From Gigaspora rosea (lineage: Eukaryota > Glomeromycota > Glomeromycetes > Diversisporales > Gigasporaceae), in NCBI GenBank assembly GCA_003550325.1, contig QKWP01000682.1, positions 30,632 through 94,631 of the forward strand: a stretch of DNA of 64,000 nt, in the 5' to 3' direction. Shown here in pieces: positions 31,600 to 42,160 of this stretch. Within the stretch, counting starts at the first letter, position 1. Each line of letters opens with the position of its first letter. The position numbers and the translations under genes were made by a program. The notes under the pieces were generated by a model, which saw nothing but the letters and a program-made list of their open reading frames with translations, was not told where the DNA came from and ran no database searches.

Positions 31600-33803
31600 A
31601 GAATGAAAGGTTAGATTTCTTAAGAATGAGTGCCAAGCTATAAAGTATTGTAGTGCAGGCTGTGTGGACTTATTGAAAAGAGAATGTCTAAGAACTCAAA
31701 TAGTAGATCAAGAGATAGCAGAAGCTATACAAACTGTTATAGCAAAAGAAATATGTATTATTAGGCATTTTATGAAATACTATTTAAAGTTAACAGAAAA
31801 GCAACTTAAAGAAATTCAAAGAAAGGAGTCAAAGGAGAAAAGTAAATTGGTAAAAGCAGAAAAACAGGCCAGAATAGAAACTCTTTTATAGCTAGAGTAT
31901 GAAACAACAGATTATAGTACTCAAGCATTTGAAGATAAGCTCATTCTCAAATATGAAACCATAGATAAACAAAATATTCAACTGGTAGTAAATTTGAAAG
32001 AAGATGTAATTATATTATTAGAAGACAAAGAAGACCAAGTAAAAGTGGACTAAAACAATAAAAAGAATAACTTGATCCAGAACAAACAAGAAGATTTAGA
32101 TCTGCAAGAAACTTATACAATTTGGGATGTTCACTCAAAAATAGCAACTTATTATTATCTGGTTGACAATAAGTTCAATAAAACTGCAGTTGCAAATTTA
32201 ATATTCAAAACCAAAGATACAAGAACATACTCAAAAATATATAGGCACTTCCAATAGGTAGATTGCTTACCAGAATCTCAAAGGGTATAAAGTAGAAAGA
32301 GATTATAAAAGAAAGAAAGTCATTTAGAGAAGTATTAAATGGCATACCTAGAAATACAATGGAGGTTTTATTGTTTAGACAACTAAGACAACTTAATGCA
32401 AAGACAATTTTTATACTAGTAAATAGTAATAGGTCAGTTTTCATATACTTTGACTGCAAGAAGATTTAGAGAAAGCAGTTCAAACTCAAGTCAATTATAG
32501 AAGTAACTCCTTCTTTCGGAAAGGAACTGACAGAGATTTTATATTTAATTCATAAAATAAAAAGGAAAGACAGATTAATAAAAGCAAAAAAGTTTGCAAA
32601 AAAAATCAGTTTGTAGCTTTAATAAAAGGAAAGGAAAACATAATGGGAATAGATAACTTTTCCAAATCAAAACAGAAAATATCGTTAGAAGTTAATTCTA
32701 GGAATCAATCTCGTGAAAACAGAAGAGGAAAAAATAGAACCCCAAAATATACATAAATAGGTCAGGTTAATTATAGGGTTACTAAAAAAGAAAAGATCTG
32801 TAGAAAAACTTTAAAAATAAGCAAAAAAATTACTATAAATAGAAAGATCTGTATAAAAAATCTCAAAAATAAACAAACTCATATCTGACCTATCTATATA
32901 TATTTCGGGGTCCTAGAAAATGTCTTAAAAGAAACTCAATTTAGTAATAGCAACATAATTGCAGAAGTAGGAGTTACAAAAGAGAATGTACCAAGTACAC
33001 TTCTCAAAGTGCTAAATTAGAAAAAAGAAGCATTTTGAAGAAAATCTTGAAATGTCTTAATAGAATCAAAGAAAAACAAGTGCTGGAAAGGCCCAACTAC
33101 TTCTAAAAGGCACTCTAGTTGTAATGAAGAATGGTGCAATACCAAATTAGTATAACGAAGTTGCGCCTTTGAGAAGAGTCAGAGAAGGAGCATAGTATAT
33201 ACATTTTATAATATTTATAAACTTAAAATGCAGTTTCATAGATTAGATTTTTTAACATCATGGACAATTGAGAGGAAAGTAGATATAATTGGAATTGCAG
33301 AAACAAATCCGGGTAAAAGGAAAGCAAAGTTTATAGCATAGAATTTGGCAATTTTAGGTGATTTTGATCAAGCATAGCATTTGACAAACTCAAAGGGTCA
33401 GGTGTAGAACTGCTAATTTATAGGGACATTGAACAACATATAGACAAAATAGAGTTATTCAATGAGTATTTAATGTGTGCATACATATTTCTTAAAAAAT
33501 ATAAACTGTTAGTAATTGTAGCTTATATACCTCCAAGTGATAAGACTAATACAAAAATGGTTGTCGAGAAATATAAGAAATAGTTAATATAAATAAGAAG
33601 GCCTGGCAAATCACTATAATGGGGACTTTAACTATATATCAAACAAGATAATGGACAAGTTCTCACAAATATCAAATCTTAACATTTTATTCTGTTTATA
33701 TTTAGAAAAAAAGTTGTTTGTAGATGCATTTAAAAGACTAAACTCTAGTACCAGAAAATACACTTGAAGTAATGGACATACAAGTACAAGGATAGACCAG
33801 ATA
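31600..33803 (+). mobile_element. LINE relic B: ORF1-like region and endonuclease
   Basis: This is the 5' half of a LINE on the plus strand. A Lys/Glu-rich stretch (31664-32257: AIQTVIAKEICIIRHFMKYY, EKQLKEIQRKESKEKSK and WDVHSKIATYYYL) resembles a coiled-coil, RNA-binding ORF1-type region. From about 33225 to 33800 an AP-endonuclease-like domain follows. Stops are frequent throughout. The element breaks off at 33803, where a tandem duplication and a polyadenylated retroposon interrupt it, and no RT follows before the Helitron. It could be the missing 5' half of an element related to relics A or C, but there is no overlap to test that. Confidence 0.7.
33225..33800 (+). pseudogene. LINE AP-type endonuclease domain (broken)
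   Basis: Across two or three frames the reading is MQFHRLDFLTSWTIERKVD, IIGIAETN (catalytic Glu block), KGSGVELLIYRDIEQHID, LLVIVAYIPPSD, IMGDFNYI (the GDFN block holding catalytic Asp and Asn) and TRIDQISNN (the S/T-R-I-D block near the end). This order is that of the exonuclease-endonuclease-phosphatase domain that nicks target DNA for LINE insertion. Stops and slips make it inactive. Confidence 0.82.
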
Positions 33804-33977
33804 TCTAATAATACAATTTTTCATTTCGACTTATCAACCTGTAGATCTTTTCGTCTTTTGGCACTTCCGCTATTTACTAACCGGTTGATTTCTAATAATA
33901 CAATTTTTCATTTCGACTCATCAACCCATAGATCTTTTTGTCTTTTGGCACTCTAGCCATTTACCAACTGGTTAATT
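33804..33977. repeat. 87-bp tandem duplication at the LINE breakpoint
   Basis: The block starting TCTAATAATACAATTTTTCA at 33804 is repeated from 33891 with a period of 87. Its second half (CGACTCATCAACCCATAGAT to CAACCGGTTGAT) appears a third time at 34615-34685. ATCAACC near the start and GGTTGAT near the end are complementary, so each unit can fold. The first 20 bases look like LINE sequence. Confidence 0.75.
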
Positions 33978-34324
33978 TTTTCATTCAAGTTGATAGCAGA
34001 GTTAACAGATCAAAAAGGAAGCAAAACAAGGAGGCCCGGGCAGCAAAATCACAGGAGATAACCATAATTCTGGCGGAAAGAAACCGGTTCAATCACCATC
34101 CAAATCGAGGAGGGCACAGGGAGAGATAAGTATTTGAATCAATTGCCTAATTCGGACATTTTATATGAAACTAATGTAAAAAAAAAATTTATGCTGGTAT
34201 ATAAACGCATCGGATGTCAGGACAAACTACGGTAGCTCCAGAAGGAAGCAAATTCGTGCCTGGCCCTCCCTACCCTATGGAAGACTACTGAATCCTGCTG
34301 TTTTTTGCAACAATGCAAGTCTAC

Positions 34325-34452
34325 AGCCGGCCTGCGTCATGCAGGTGAGAAACCACTGGCTAATCTTAAACACAAATCTCAAGCGGCTCAGCTTGAATGC
34401 AAAATCTCGGGTCGATAGCTGGCCTGCGTATGCGGGTGGGAAACCACTGGCT
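34325..34452 (+). ncRNA. Two tandem three-way-junction RNA motif candidates
   Basis: Unit 1 is 34325-34361 and unit 2 is 34417-34452. Each can form an outer stem (AGCCG or AGCTG with TGGCT), a first hairpin (CCTGC-GTCAT-GCAGG in unit 1, CCTGC-GTAT-GCGGG in unit 2) and a second hairpin (GTGG-GAAA-CCAC in unit 2, with one mismatch in unit 1). Differences between the units keep pairing: C-G becomes U-G in the outer stem and U-A becomes U-G in the first hairpin. The GAAA is a GNRA tetraloop in unit 2. No known RNA class is assigned. With only two units, chance folding cannot be excluded. Confidence 0.4.
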
Positions 34453-34523
34453 GACTCTACAAATAGCTAAATTAGTTATACATCGAACACACTGATGTAT
34501 GCTATGTATCGCAATGAAAGGCT

Positions 34524-34529
34524 AATAAA
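34524..34529 (+). terminator. Polyadenylation signal AATAAA of the retroposed transcript
   Basis: AATAAA lies about 35 bases before the genomic A tail, the usual spacing between signal and cleavage site in animals and many fungi. Confidence 0.6.
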
Positions 34530-34614
34530 GTTCAGTATCTGGCATTATATGCTGGAGTGCTTTCAAAAAAAAAAAAATTGATAACATGAAATCACATGTG
34601 TGCGATCCTGTTCA

Positions 34615-35120
34615 TTTTGACTCATCAACCCATAGATTTTTTCGTCTTTTGGCACTCCGCCATTTACCAACCGGTTGATCTTTTCGTCATTCGTCATTCG
34701 TTACTATCCTGTAGATCAGATTTTCAATTATGTGATTAGTGTAATTTGGGATCGTCGAAAACTTGAAGATCATCAATAAAAGCGAATTTAACTGGTAAGA
34801 AGGTGAACCTGTATATCGCTTATTGTCATGTATAGCCTTATGTTCTTGAGAATTTTCTTTAGAAAATAGCTAGAGTATCTCTTAAAAAAATAAAACTATT
34901 TCTGAGTCGTTTACATTTTTGTTTTCTTTCCTGAAAAAATATACTGTAAAAAGTTTATGTTTTGTTCTTTGAGTTTTGCATTTTTAATAAGTCTGTTTAA
35001 TAATTAATAATAATTATACAAGATCATACGTGTATATAAAATAAAAAATAAAAAATAAATACTCGATCTTAAAATAAATATTATTTTGCTATTGTAAATT
35101 AAATATTGAAAGTAAAAAAC
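34615..35120. other. Third copy of the ATCAACC/GGTTGAT unit, then no gene
   Basis: 34615-34685 repeats the foldable unit of 33804-33977. From there to the Helitron frame the DNA is AT-rich without recognisable coding sequence. The 5' end of the Helitron probably lies here, but I could not identify its terminal TC. Confidence 0.45.
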
Positions 35121-35127
35121 CTTCGTT

Positions 35128-35907
35128 TTGACTCAACGTACCAATCTTAAAAAACTGTTTGAATTTGCGACTGGATTATTTTTAAATGACTATACCGAAA
35201 ACACGAGAGATCGTAGAAATCGTCTTGCTAGAGAATCTTATGTTTGCCGAAGAACAGCTGAGCAACTTGAACATCGTCGTGCCCAACAATGTGAAGCTTA
35301 TAGACTTCGTACTGAAGCTGAATCAAGTCAACAAACTGAACATCGACATAGAAATCGACGCGCAGTATATGTGCGTCATACTCAACAAGGACGTTCTTCT
35401 AATGCTGCCCGTATGCAGACATATGATACTACTACTGATGAACATCACCATCTGGGATCAATGGATATAGAATGTTCACGTTGTTGTGCACTGCACTGGA
35501 TAGAAGAAAAGGTGGCTGGAAGTGTATTTACTCCAGTATTTAGTACCTGTTGTGCAAATGGAAAGGTACAATTACCAACTATCAATCAACTACCCGAGCC
35601 TTTACTTTCATTACTCACTGGAGAAGATAGTAGATCCCGTAATTTTCGAAAAAACATTCGCAAGTATAATTCAGTATTGGCATTCACATCAATGGGTGCT
35701 AAGATTGATCAAAGTGTGGTTGGTACACGAGGTGTCTACTGTTTTCAAATTCATGGTGAGGTGTACCATCAGATAGGATCACTTTTACCTGATAATAACT
35801 TGATGCCTGCATTTTCACAAATTTATATTTATGATACTGAAGAACAACTAGCTTATAGACAATGCCTAATACCTGATCTTGATTTGTCAATTCTTGAACA
35901 ACTTTAA
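35128..35907 (+). pseudogene. Helitron RepHel, N-terminal region
   Basis: The open stretch of about 260 codons begins with an Arg-rich segment (ENTRDRRNRLARESYVCRR, AEQLEHRRAQQCEAYRLRTE), then a Cys/His cluster (MDIECSRCCALHWIEEK, STCCANG) and the Helitron-like block FRKNIRKYNSVLAFTSMGAK. HGEVYHQIGSLLPD, AFSQIYIYDTEEQL and a stop follow. No in-frame ATG lies at the start; the frame is open from a TTG at 35128, so the true start is upstream, spliced or lost. In Helitrons this part precedes the Rep nuclease and includes the zinc-finger-like motif that may bind the element ends. Downstream the frame continues after the stop with NPYVHIFRQIA, so it is one eroded ORF. Confidence 0.85.
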
Positions 35908-36307
35908 TATATATTACACAATGATAACCCTTATGTCCACATCTTCCGACAAATTGCGTATTGTTTACATGAAAATTCTTTTCAAACCTTGAAATTTGTT
36001 ATTATTAAAGCACACAATGAACATCAATATGTACCTCCCTCTGCATCAGAAATTGCTGTTCTCATGGTAGGGGATGGTCAAGAACTGAACCATCAAACTG
36101 AGATATTGTACTCTACAAGCAGAATGGTAGTTTGCAGCGAATTTCGCAAACTCTTCATTCTTATATTCCATTACATTATGTGTTACTTTTCCATATGGTG
36201 ATTCTGGATGGCATCCTTATATTCTTGCAAATAAGACTATTCTTCATATAAACAATGACCAAAATATATTTGAGCATGAAAATACTAATTCATGTTATAT
36301 TACAATA

Positions 36308-37500
36308 ATGCAGTACTATGCTTATCATCTGCAAATTCGGCAGCAGAGTTCATTGGAATCATTTGCATTGCATAGAAGTGGATGTTTGTTTCAACAATAT
36401 ATTGTTGATGTATATGCTTGCATTGAACAGAATCGTCTTAACTATTTAAAGCTTAATCAAAAACAAATCCATGCTAATTTGTATAGTGGGCTACAAGATG
36501 CTCTTTCTATTCGTGATAAGTTGTCTCAATTTGGGTCACAAGTTGGTTATCGGATTGTACTTCCATCCAGTTTTGTTGGTAGACCTCACCATATGCAACA
36601 ACTATATCAAGATGCAATGACCATTGTTGGACAAATAGGCAAACTAGATTTGTTTATTACAATGATATTTAATCCAAACTGGCCAGAAATTCAATCAGCT
36701 TTATTGTCAGTGCAAACTTCACAAGATCGTCCAGACATTTGTGCTCGCATATTTCAATTGAAATTGCAAGCCCTTCTTAAAGACATTCTTTATAAAGGCA
36801 TTTTTTGGCAAATCTCTTGCATACAAATACGTTATAGAATCACAAAAACATGGCCTTCTGCATGCACATATATTAATCATATTATCCTCTGATTGCAAAC
36901 CACGTACACCAGAAGATTTTGATCATATCGTATCAGCTGAAATTCCAGATCCTCATAATCTTCCACATGAATATGAGACTGTAATATAGTGTATGATGCA
37001 TGGCCCATGTGGAATATACAATATGCATGCTTCTTATATGCAAAATGGCAAATGCTCAAAGGGCTATCCGAAACCTTTTCAATCAGTAACTAATCAGAAT
37101 GATGATGGTTATCCCATATATCAATGACGTAGAAATAATCATACAGTTAATGTCAGAGGTGTTAATCTTGATAATTGATAGGTTGTACCTCACAATTTGT
37201 ATCTTTGTAAAAAATTTAATTGCCATATTAATGTTTAAATTTGTTCCTTAATACACGCAGTCAAGTACTTATTTAAATATGTCTACAAAGGTCATGATCG
37301 TTCGACAATAGCTCTTGGTAATGATAATGTTGTAGATGAAATCAAATAGTACATTGATACACGTTATGTATATGCACATGAATCTGTTTGGCGTATTATG
37401 CATTATAAAATGCATGATGAAGCTCCTGATGTTATACACTTGGTTGTGCATCTTCCTGGTCAACATTTGGTTACTTTTTCTGATAATGAATCTCTAAAAA
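36308..37500 (+). pseudogene. Helitron Rep (HUH, two-tyrosine) nuclease region
   Basis: LDLFITMIFNPNWPEIQSAL opens the Rep core near 36640. After a frameshift, KHGLLHAHILIIL near 36845-36880 gives the HUH metal site (His-Ala-His at 36861-36869). HDPHNLP-like text, MHGPCGIYNMHASYMQNGKC and SKGYPKPF follow, then VKYLFKYVYKGHDRS at about 37262-37305, which holds the catalytic tyrosine pair. These residues nick and join DNA ends during rolling-circle transposition. The motifs survive but are separated by stops (for example near 36988, 37126 and 37178) and frame changes. Confidence 0.88.
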
Positions 37501-37769
37501 TTGTTGCTCAATGAGCACAAAATAAAAAAACTACTTTAACAGCATGGTTTGAAATAAACTTTAATCAAAATATTCATCAAATAGCAAAGGATCTAACTTA
37601 TGTACAATTTCCCCAAAGATTTGTTTTTGATAAAGGTACAAAAAAATGGAGACAGCGCATTAGTGGTTACTCTATTGGTCGTATGTACTTTGTACATCCA
37701 GGTGCTGGTGAACGTTAATATTTACGCTTACTACTTAATGTTGTATGTGGTGCACGATCCTTTGAACAT

Positions 37770-38968
37770 TTGCGTACTGTAAATAATATACTCTATACAA
37801 CATTTAAAGATGCATGTCAAGCATTAGGTCTTTTACAAAATGACTTAGAATGGGATCGTTGCCTTGAAGAAGCCTCAGAAATACAATCGGGATCCCAACT
37901 ACGACATTTATTTGCAACAATTTTAATAAATTGTTATCCAACACATCCTGAGCAACTTTGGGATAAGTATAAACATAGCCTGAGTGATGATATATTGTAT
38001 AAATTACGTTATTTTGTAATTTTCTTGAAGAAAATCTTTCACATCTTAATAAAGACTAACAACCTATTTGTAATGAAGTTATTGAAGCAATTGAACAGAA
38101 TATTCCCATATGCATCTTTGTAGATGGACCAGCTGGTTCTGGAAAAACTTTTCTTTATAAAATTCTATTGGGATTTATACGATCAAAAAATAAGGTTGCA
38201 CTTGCTGTTGCTTCTTCTGGGATTGCTTCATTACTACTTGATGGTAGCAGAACAGCACACTCTCGCTTCAAAATTCCTATTGAGTTAAATGAAGACTCTA
38301 CTTGCAACATTTCTTTACGGACTAAACTTGCTGATCTTCTAAAGCAAACTATTTTGATTATTTGGAATGAAGCATCTATGTTATACCGTTATGGATTTGA
38401 AGCTGTTGATAAAACATTTCGTGACATTATGCGTACTGTTGACCCACAATTAGAGCATGTACTATTTGGTGGAAAGAGTATAGTTTTTGGTAGTGATTTT
38501 AGGCAAATTCTTCCTATCATTCCAAAAGGTAGACAAGAAGATATTGTCAATGCTACGCTGCACCGATCTTATCTGTGGCCACATCTAAAAGTAAGAAAAT
38601 TAAGCGTTAATATGTGATTATATGGACAAGCAAATACATCAGTTCAATTAGAATTTGCTAATTGGTTACTTCAAGTTGGTGAAGGTCTTATTCCTGAAAT
38701 TCAGCCTAACAGTAATTTTATACAATTACCTTCTGACATTATTCTCAAGTCAAAATCATTTCAGAGCTTGATAAGATTTGTATATCCTGACTTGCAATCA
38801 CATATTTATGATCCTACATACTTCACAGGAAGAGGTATTCTTGTACCACTTAATGATGATGTCGATATGCTTAATACAAAAATTCTTGCTCAATATCCTG
38901 AAAGAGAAAAAGTTTACCTTAGTGCAGATACAATAGATAAAAATTCTGAAACATATAATACTAATTAA
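37770..38968 (+). pseudogene. PIF1-like helicase of the Helitron, N-terminal part
   Basis: FVDGPAGSGKTFLYKILLG at about 38115-38172 is Walker A of a superfamily 1B helicase. ALAVASSGIASLLLDGSRTA and HSRFKIPIEL follow, then ILIIWNEASM (Walker B; functional PIF1-like Helitrons have DEA or DEAP where this has NEA), then IVFGSDFRQILPIIPKG (motif III, with Ser-Asp for the usual Gly-Asp). The frame breaks at a stop near 38616 and resumes to SETYNTN. This helicase unwinds donor DNA during rolling-circle transfer. The Asp-to-Asn change in Walker B would abolish ATP hydrolysis. Confidence 0.9.
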
Positions 38969-39159
38969 GAAAGCTTATACTCTGCAGAATTTTTAAATTC
39001 ATTAAAATTTAGTGGATTACCACCACTTTACTGAAACTTAAAAAAAAGTATATATGTTTTTATAATAAAATAATAATATTTTGAAAATATAATAAATATG
39101 CTTTTATATAAAAAAATATTTTAATAATGTTTTTATAATATATTAATAATATAATCAAA

Positions 39160-39640
39160 ATTTTAAAAATAAAATAAAAATTTAAATCTGTTTCAAAAAT
39201 ATTATAAAATTATTATAAAAACATTATTATTATATTTTAAAAATAGTTTAAAATAAATTGTTTAAAAATATTTTAAAATATTATTTTAATATTATTAAAA
39301 ATATTATGAAAACATTATTGCTATATTTTAAAAATACTTTAAAATAAATTTTTTAAAATGTTTTTAAAGCATTATTTTAATATTATCAAAATTATTATAA
39401 AAACATTCTTATTATATTTAAAAATAACTTTAAATAAAGTTTTAAAAATGGTTTTAAAACATTATTTTAATATATTAAAAATATTATAAAAACATTATTA
39501 TTATATTTTAAAAATAGTTTAAAATAAGCTTTTTAAAAATGTTTTTAAAACATTATTTTAATATTATTAAAAATATTATAAAAACATTATTATTATATTT
39601 TAAAAATATATTAAAATAAGTTTTTTAAAAATATTTTTTA
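39160..39640. repeat. Tandem array, about 110-bp unit, AAAACATTATT(A/T)
   Basis: ATTATAAAAACATTATTATT recurs with TTTTAAAAATAGTTTAAAAT and AAAATGTTTTTAAAACATTA at regular spacing of roughly 110-115 bases, four to five times. It lies entirely inside the 2-kb insertion. Confidence 0.75.
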
Positions 39641-39794
39641 AACCAAAATTATTTTTAAAAAATGCTTATATCTCGTAATTTTGCTTATGAAACCATCCTT
39701 CGTATTTTAACAAAAAATCTTTTTTGCAAGATTTTGGGGTAAACACATTTGTCTAAATCATTATATTATTGATTTGTTTTATTTATATTATTTT

Positions 39795-40819
39795 TAATGG
39801 ATAGGATTTACCTGTACTAGATCTAGTACATTGTACTAAATTTAGTACATTATTAAACTTAATTATCTATTAATTTTTAAAATTAACTACTTAATTAAAT
39901 ATTTTTTAATAATATTTTAACTTATGGGCTACTTGTTTTAAAAAACTCATAGCTTTACATGGCTTTTTAAATTTTGTACATTTTTTTTTAAAATTCGCAT
40001 TTGCTAGTTTAACCGAGTTTTTAGCACATTTACTAGTAATTTTACAAAATATTTTTGATTATAAAAAATTTTTTTACTAAATAAATTTATTTAAACTATT
40101 AATAAAATTATAAACATAAGTTTGTTAGTTATAATTTTAAAATTTTATTTAAGATTAGATTAATATATAAGAAGTAATCTAAATTTGAAATTTTTGCCAG
40201 TAAATACTATATAACTAAAATATCCAATTTATATATAAAAATTAGATGTAATTTTTTTAAAATTTAAAGTAATATAACTTGAGATATACTAATTTAGGAT
40301 TAAAAAAAATTTTGTAATTGAAATTAGATAATAAATATTTATAATTTTGATTAAGAATTTAGAAAATTTAATTAGCAAAAAATTTTTTAAACTCTAGCTA
40401 AACTCATATGGCTTACTATGTAAAGTAATAATTTGTAAAAATTTTCAAAAAAAGCTTATAATATAAGTAATAATTTTTATAATATAACTAATAATAATAT
40501 TTTTTTTATAACAAGCCTATACAATTTTTTATTTATTAAAACTTTTAATTTGCCAAATATATTAATAAATTATAATTATAACTGACTTTACAAATGTACG
40601 AAATCTAGTACATTAGAAATCACAAAAAATACAATATATAAAAAAAATTTTTTTATAAAAATTTTATTATTAATTTAAAAAACAATACTGCTAAACTATT
40701 TTTGAATACTTATTAGATTTTTGTATATAAAAAAAATTAAGCTATTAATTTTTTTAAATTTTTAATGCATTTTTTAAAATGTACTATATTTCGTACAAAA
40801 GGGTAAATCCAATCCATTA
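39795..40819. mobile_element. Nested TIR element of about 1 kb (TAATGGAT(A/T)GGATTTACC ends)
   Basis: TAATGGATAGGATTTACC at 39795 is matched by the complement of GGTAAATCCAATCCATTA ending at 40819, with one mismatch. Next to both ends are GTACTA...TAGTAC palindromes (GTACTAGATCTAGTAC and GTACTAAATTTAGTAC on the left, GTACTATATTTCGTAC on the right). The flanks share ATATTAT, but AT-richness makes the target duplication uncertain. No coding frame. Confidence 0.75.
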
Positions 40820-41077
40820 ATATTATAAAATATATTATAATATAATATATTTATATAATATAAATATTTATATTATACTATAAATATGAAATTTATTTAG
40901 TTTAATAATGTTTTAAAAATGTTTTTATTAATATTACTAAAACAGTTTTAATATATATTATTTATATTATTATTATTAACTTATAACTAGTAATTATTAT
41001 ATTTTTTAAAATATAATAAAAACATAATAGATATATAATCATAATATTTTTAATTTTTTTATAGTTTCAGTAAAGCA

Positions 41078-41521
41078 CATAAGTTAACACTTAAGATTGG
41101 TGCACCTATAATCTTATTACGTAATATTAATGTAGCTAATGGTCTATGCAATGGAACTCACTTAGTTTGTAGAACACTTCAAGACCATGTTATTGAAGCT
41201 GAACCAATCAATGGCCCTTTAGCTAGTACACATGTCTTCTTACCCTGTATTACTTTGTTCTCTAAAAATATGTCCATTCCATTTGTTCTTTAGCATAGGC
41301 AGTTTCCATGTCAACTCGCATTTGCTATGTCTATTAATAGATCTCAAGGGCAAACTATGAACCGTGTTGGACTATATCTTCCAACCTCTGTATTTTCTCA
41401 TGGTCAATTGTATGTTGCATGTTCAAGAGTAACTTCATGCCATAATTTACAAATATATTTGGGAACACCTGAAATTAATGGATATACAAAAAATATTGTC
41501 TATCCTAAAATATTTCAATAA
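41078..41521 (+). pseudogene. PIF1-like helicase of the Helitron, C-terminal part
   Basis: The frame resumes HKLTLKIGAPIILLRNINVA and NGLCNGTHLVCRTL (motif region IV), then a TAG near 41291, then FPCQLAFAMSINRSQGQTMN (motif V), VGLYLPTSVFSHGQLYVACS and RVTSCHNLQIYL (motif VI, with the arginine of SRV), ending YPKIFQ and a stop at 41521. This is the standard end of Helitron helicases. Confidence 0.9.
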
Positions 41522-42140
41522 ATGTATATATATACATGTTAGTTAAAGATATCATATAGCTACAATTACCTTATTAATTAAATAATGTTTGTACTTATTT
41601 CTACTTTACAATAACCACTGAAAACTCTTATCTACCTTATTATATTTAGTTATTATTATTTACAATTGAACTTGATTTTAATTTTCATAACATCAAATTT
41701 ACTATATTGTAATGTGTTAATAATATTTTAGTATTCTTATCCTCTATTAAATTTATTATTTTCTTACAATATTCTTTATTTTCTTCTTACAATAAACAAA
41801 GTAAAAGCATAATAGTAAGAAAAAATTAAAATCAGAAATCTTAATTCATAAAAAATTTACCTCTGTAGTTTATTTAAAAAACTTTTTGTATCAATTAAAA
41901 TGATCATATAATTTATTAAATAATTGAATAAATCGTATTTTTAAGCTTATTTACTATAATTATAATCAAACATACGTAATTGTATAGTTCACGCAAAATA
42001 TTTGTTACTTGAATTTTTTAATGCCTATTTTTTGTTTTCTAATTCACCTCTATATAATACATAATTGATTGACATTATACTGGAAGATCTTATATTTTTT
42101 ATTTATCTTTATGTTGATAAAGTATTGAGATGGGCATAAT
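41522..42140. other. No gene recognised (possible Helitron 3' end)
   Basis: AT-rich sequence without coding motif. The Helitron 3' terminus should be here but I could not single out a hairpin followed by CTRR. Confidence 0.4.
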
Positions 42141-42160
42141 GTGCATGAATGCATGCATGC

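Larger units (their letters stand above)
33999..34577 (+). mobile_element. Retroposed polyadenylated transcript (unknown source), 579 bp
   Basis: The segment ends in a 13-base A tail (34565-34577) preceded at 34524-34529 by AATAAA, about 35 bases upstream, as in a normal mRNA 3' end. The flanks TTGATAGCA (33990-33998) and TTGATAACA (34578-34586) match at eight of nine bases and may be the target duplication. It is less AT-rich than its surroundings. A frame entering from upstream carries RSKRKQNKEARAAKSQ and RFNHHPNRGGHRER and stops at 34127, but I do not recognise it. The rest is non-coding and holds two related foldable units (34325-34361 and 34417-34452). Confidence 0.7.
39026..41075. mobile_element. 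2050-bp AT-rich TIR insertion splitting the Helitron helicase
   Basis: The left boundary reads CTTTACTGAAAC and the right boundary GTTTCAGTAAAG, perfect 12-bp inverted repeats. The Helitron frame before it ends in SGLPP and after it resumes HKLTLKIGAPI, which are adjacent in Helitron helicases. The insertion is therefore exact, with a 2- or 3-bp duplication (CA or CAC). The interior is extremely AT-rich and encodes nothing I can see. It contains a tandem array (39160-39640) and a second nested TIR element (39795-40819). The superfamily is unknown. Confidence 0.85.
35128..41521 (+). mobile_element. Helitron (rolling-circle transposon), inactive, split by a 2-kb insertion
   Basis: The plus strand carries a decayed RepHel protein in several frames: an N-terminal region (35128-35905), the HUH/Y2 Rep region (36308-37500), a PIF1-family helicase (37770-38970) and, beyond a 2050-bp insertion (39026-41075), the helicase C-terminus (41078-41521). 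Order and spacing match Helitrons of fungi. I could not assign the 5' TC or the 3' CTRR hairpin ends. Stops occur in each section, so it is not autonomous. No host gene fragment is evident inside it. Confidence 0.9.

Noticed and set aside
34340-34452. A hammerhead ribozyme suggested by TGRGAAAC
   Set aside because: The CTGATGA core and the three helices of a hammerhead are absent; GAAA fits a tetraloop better.
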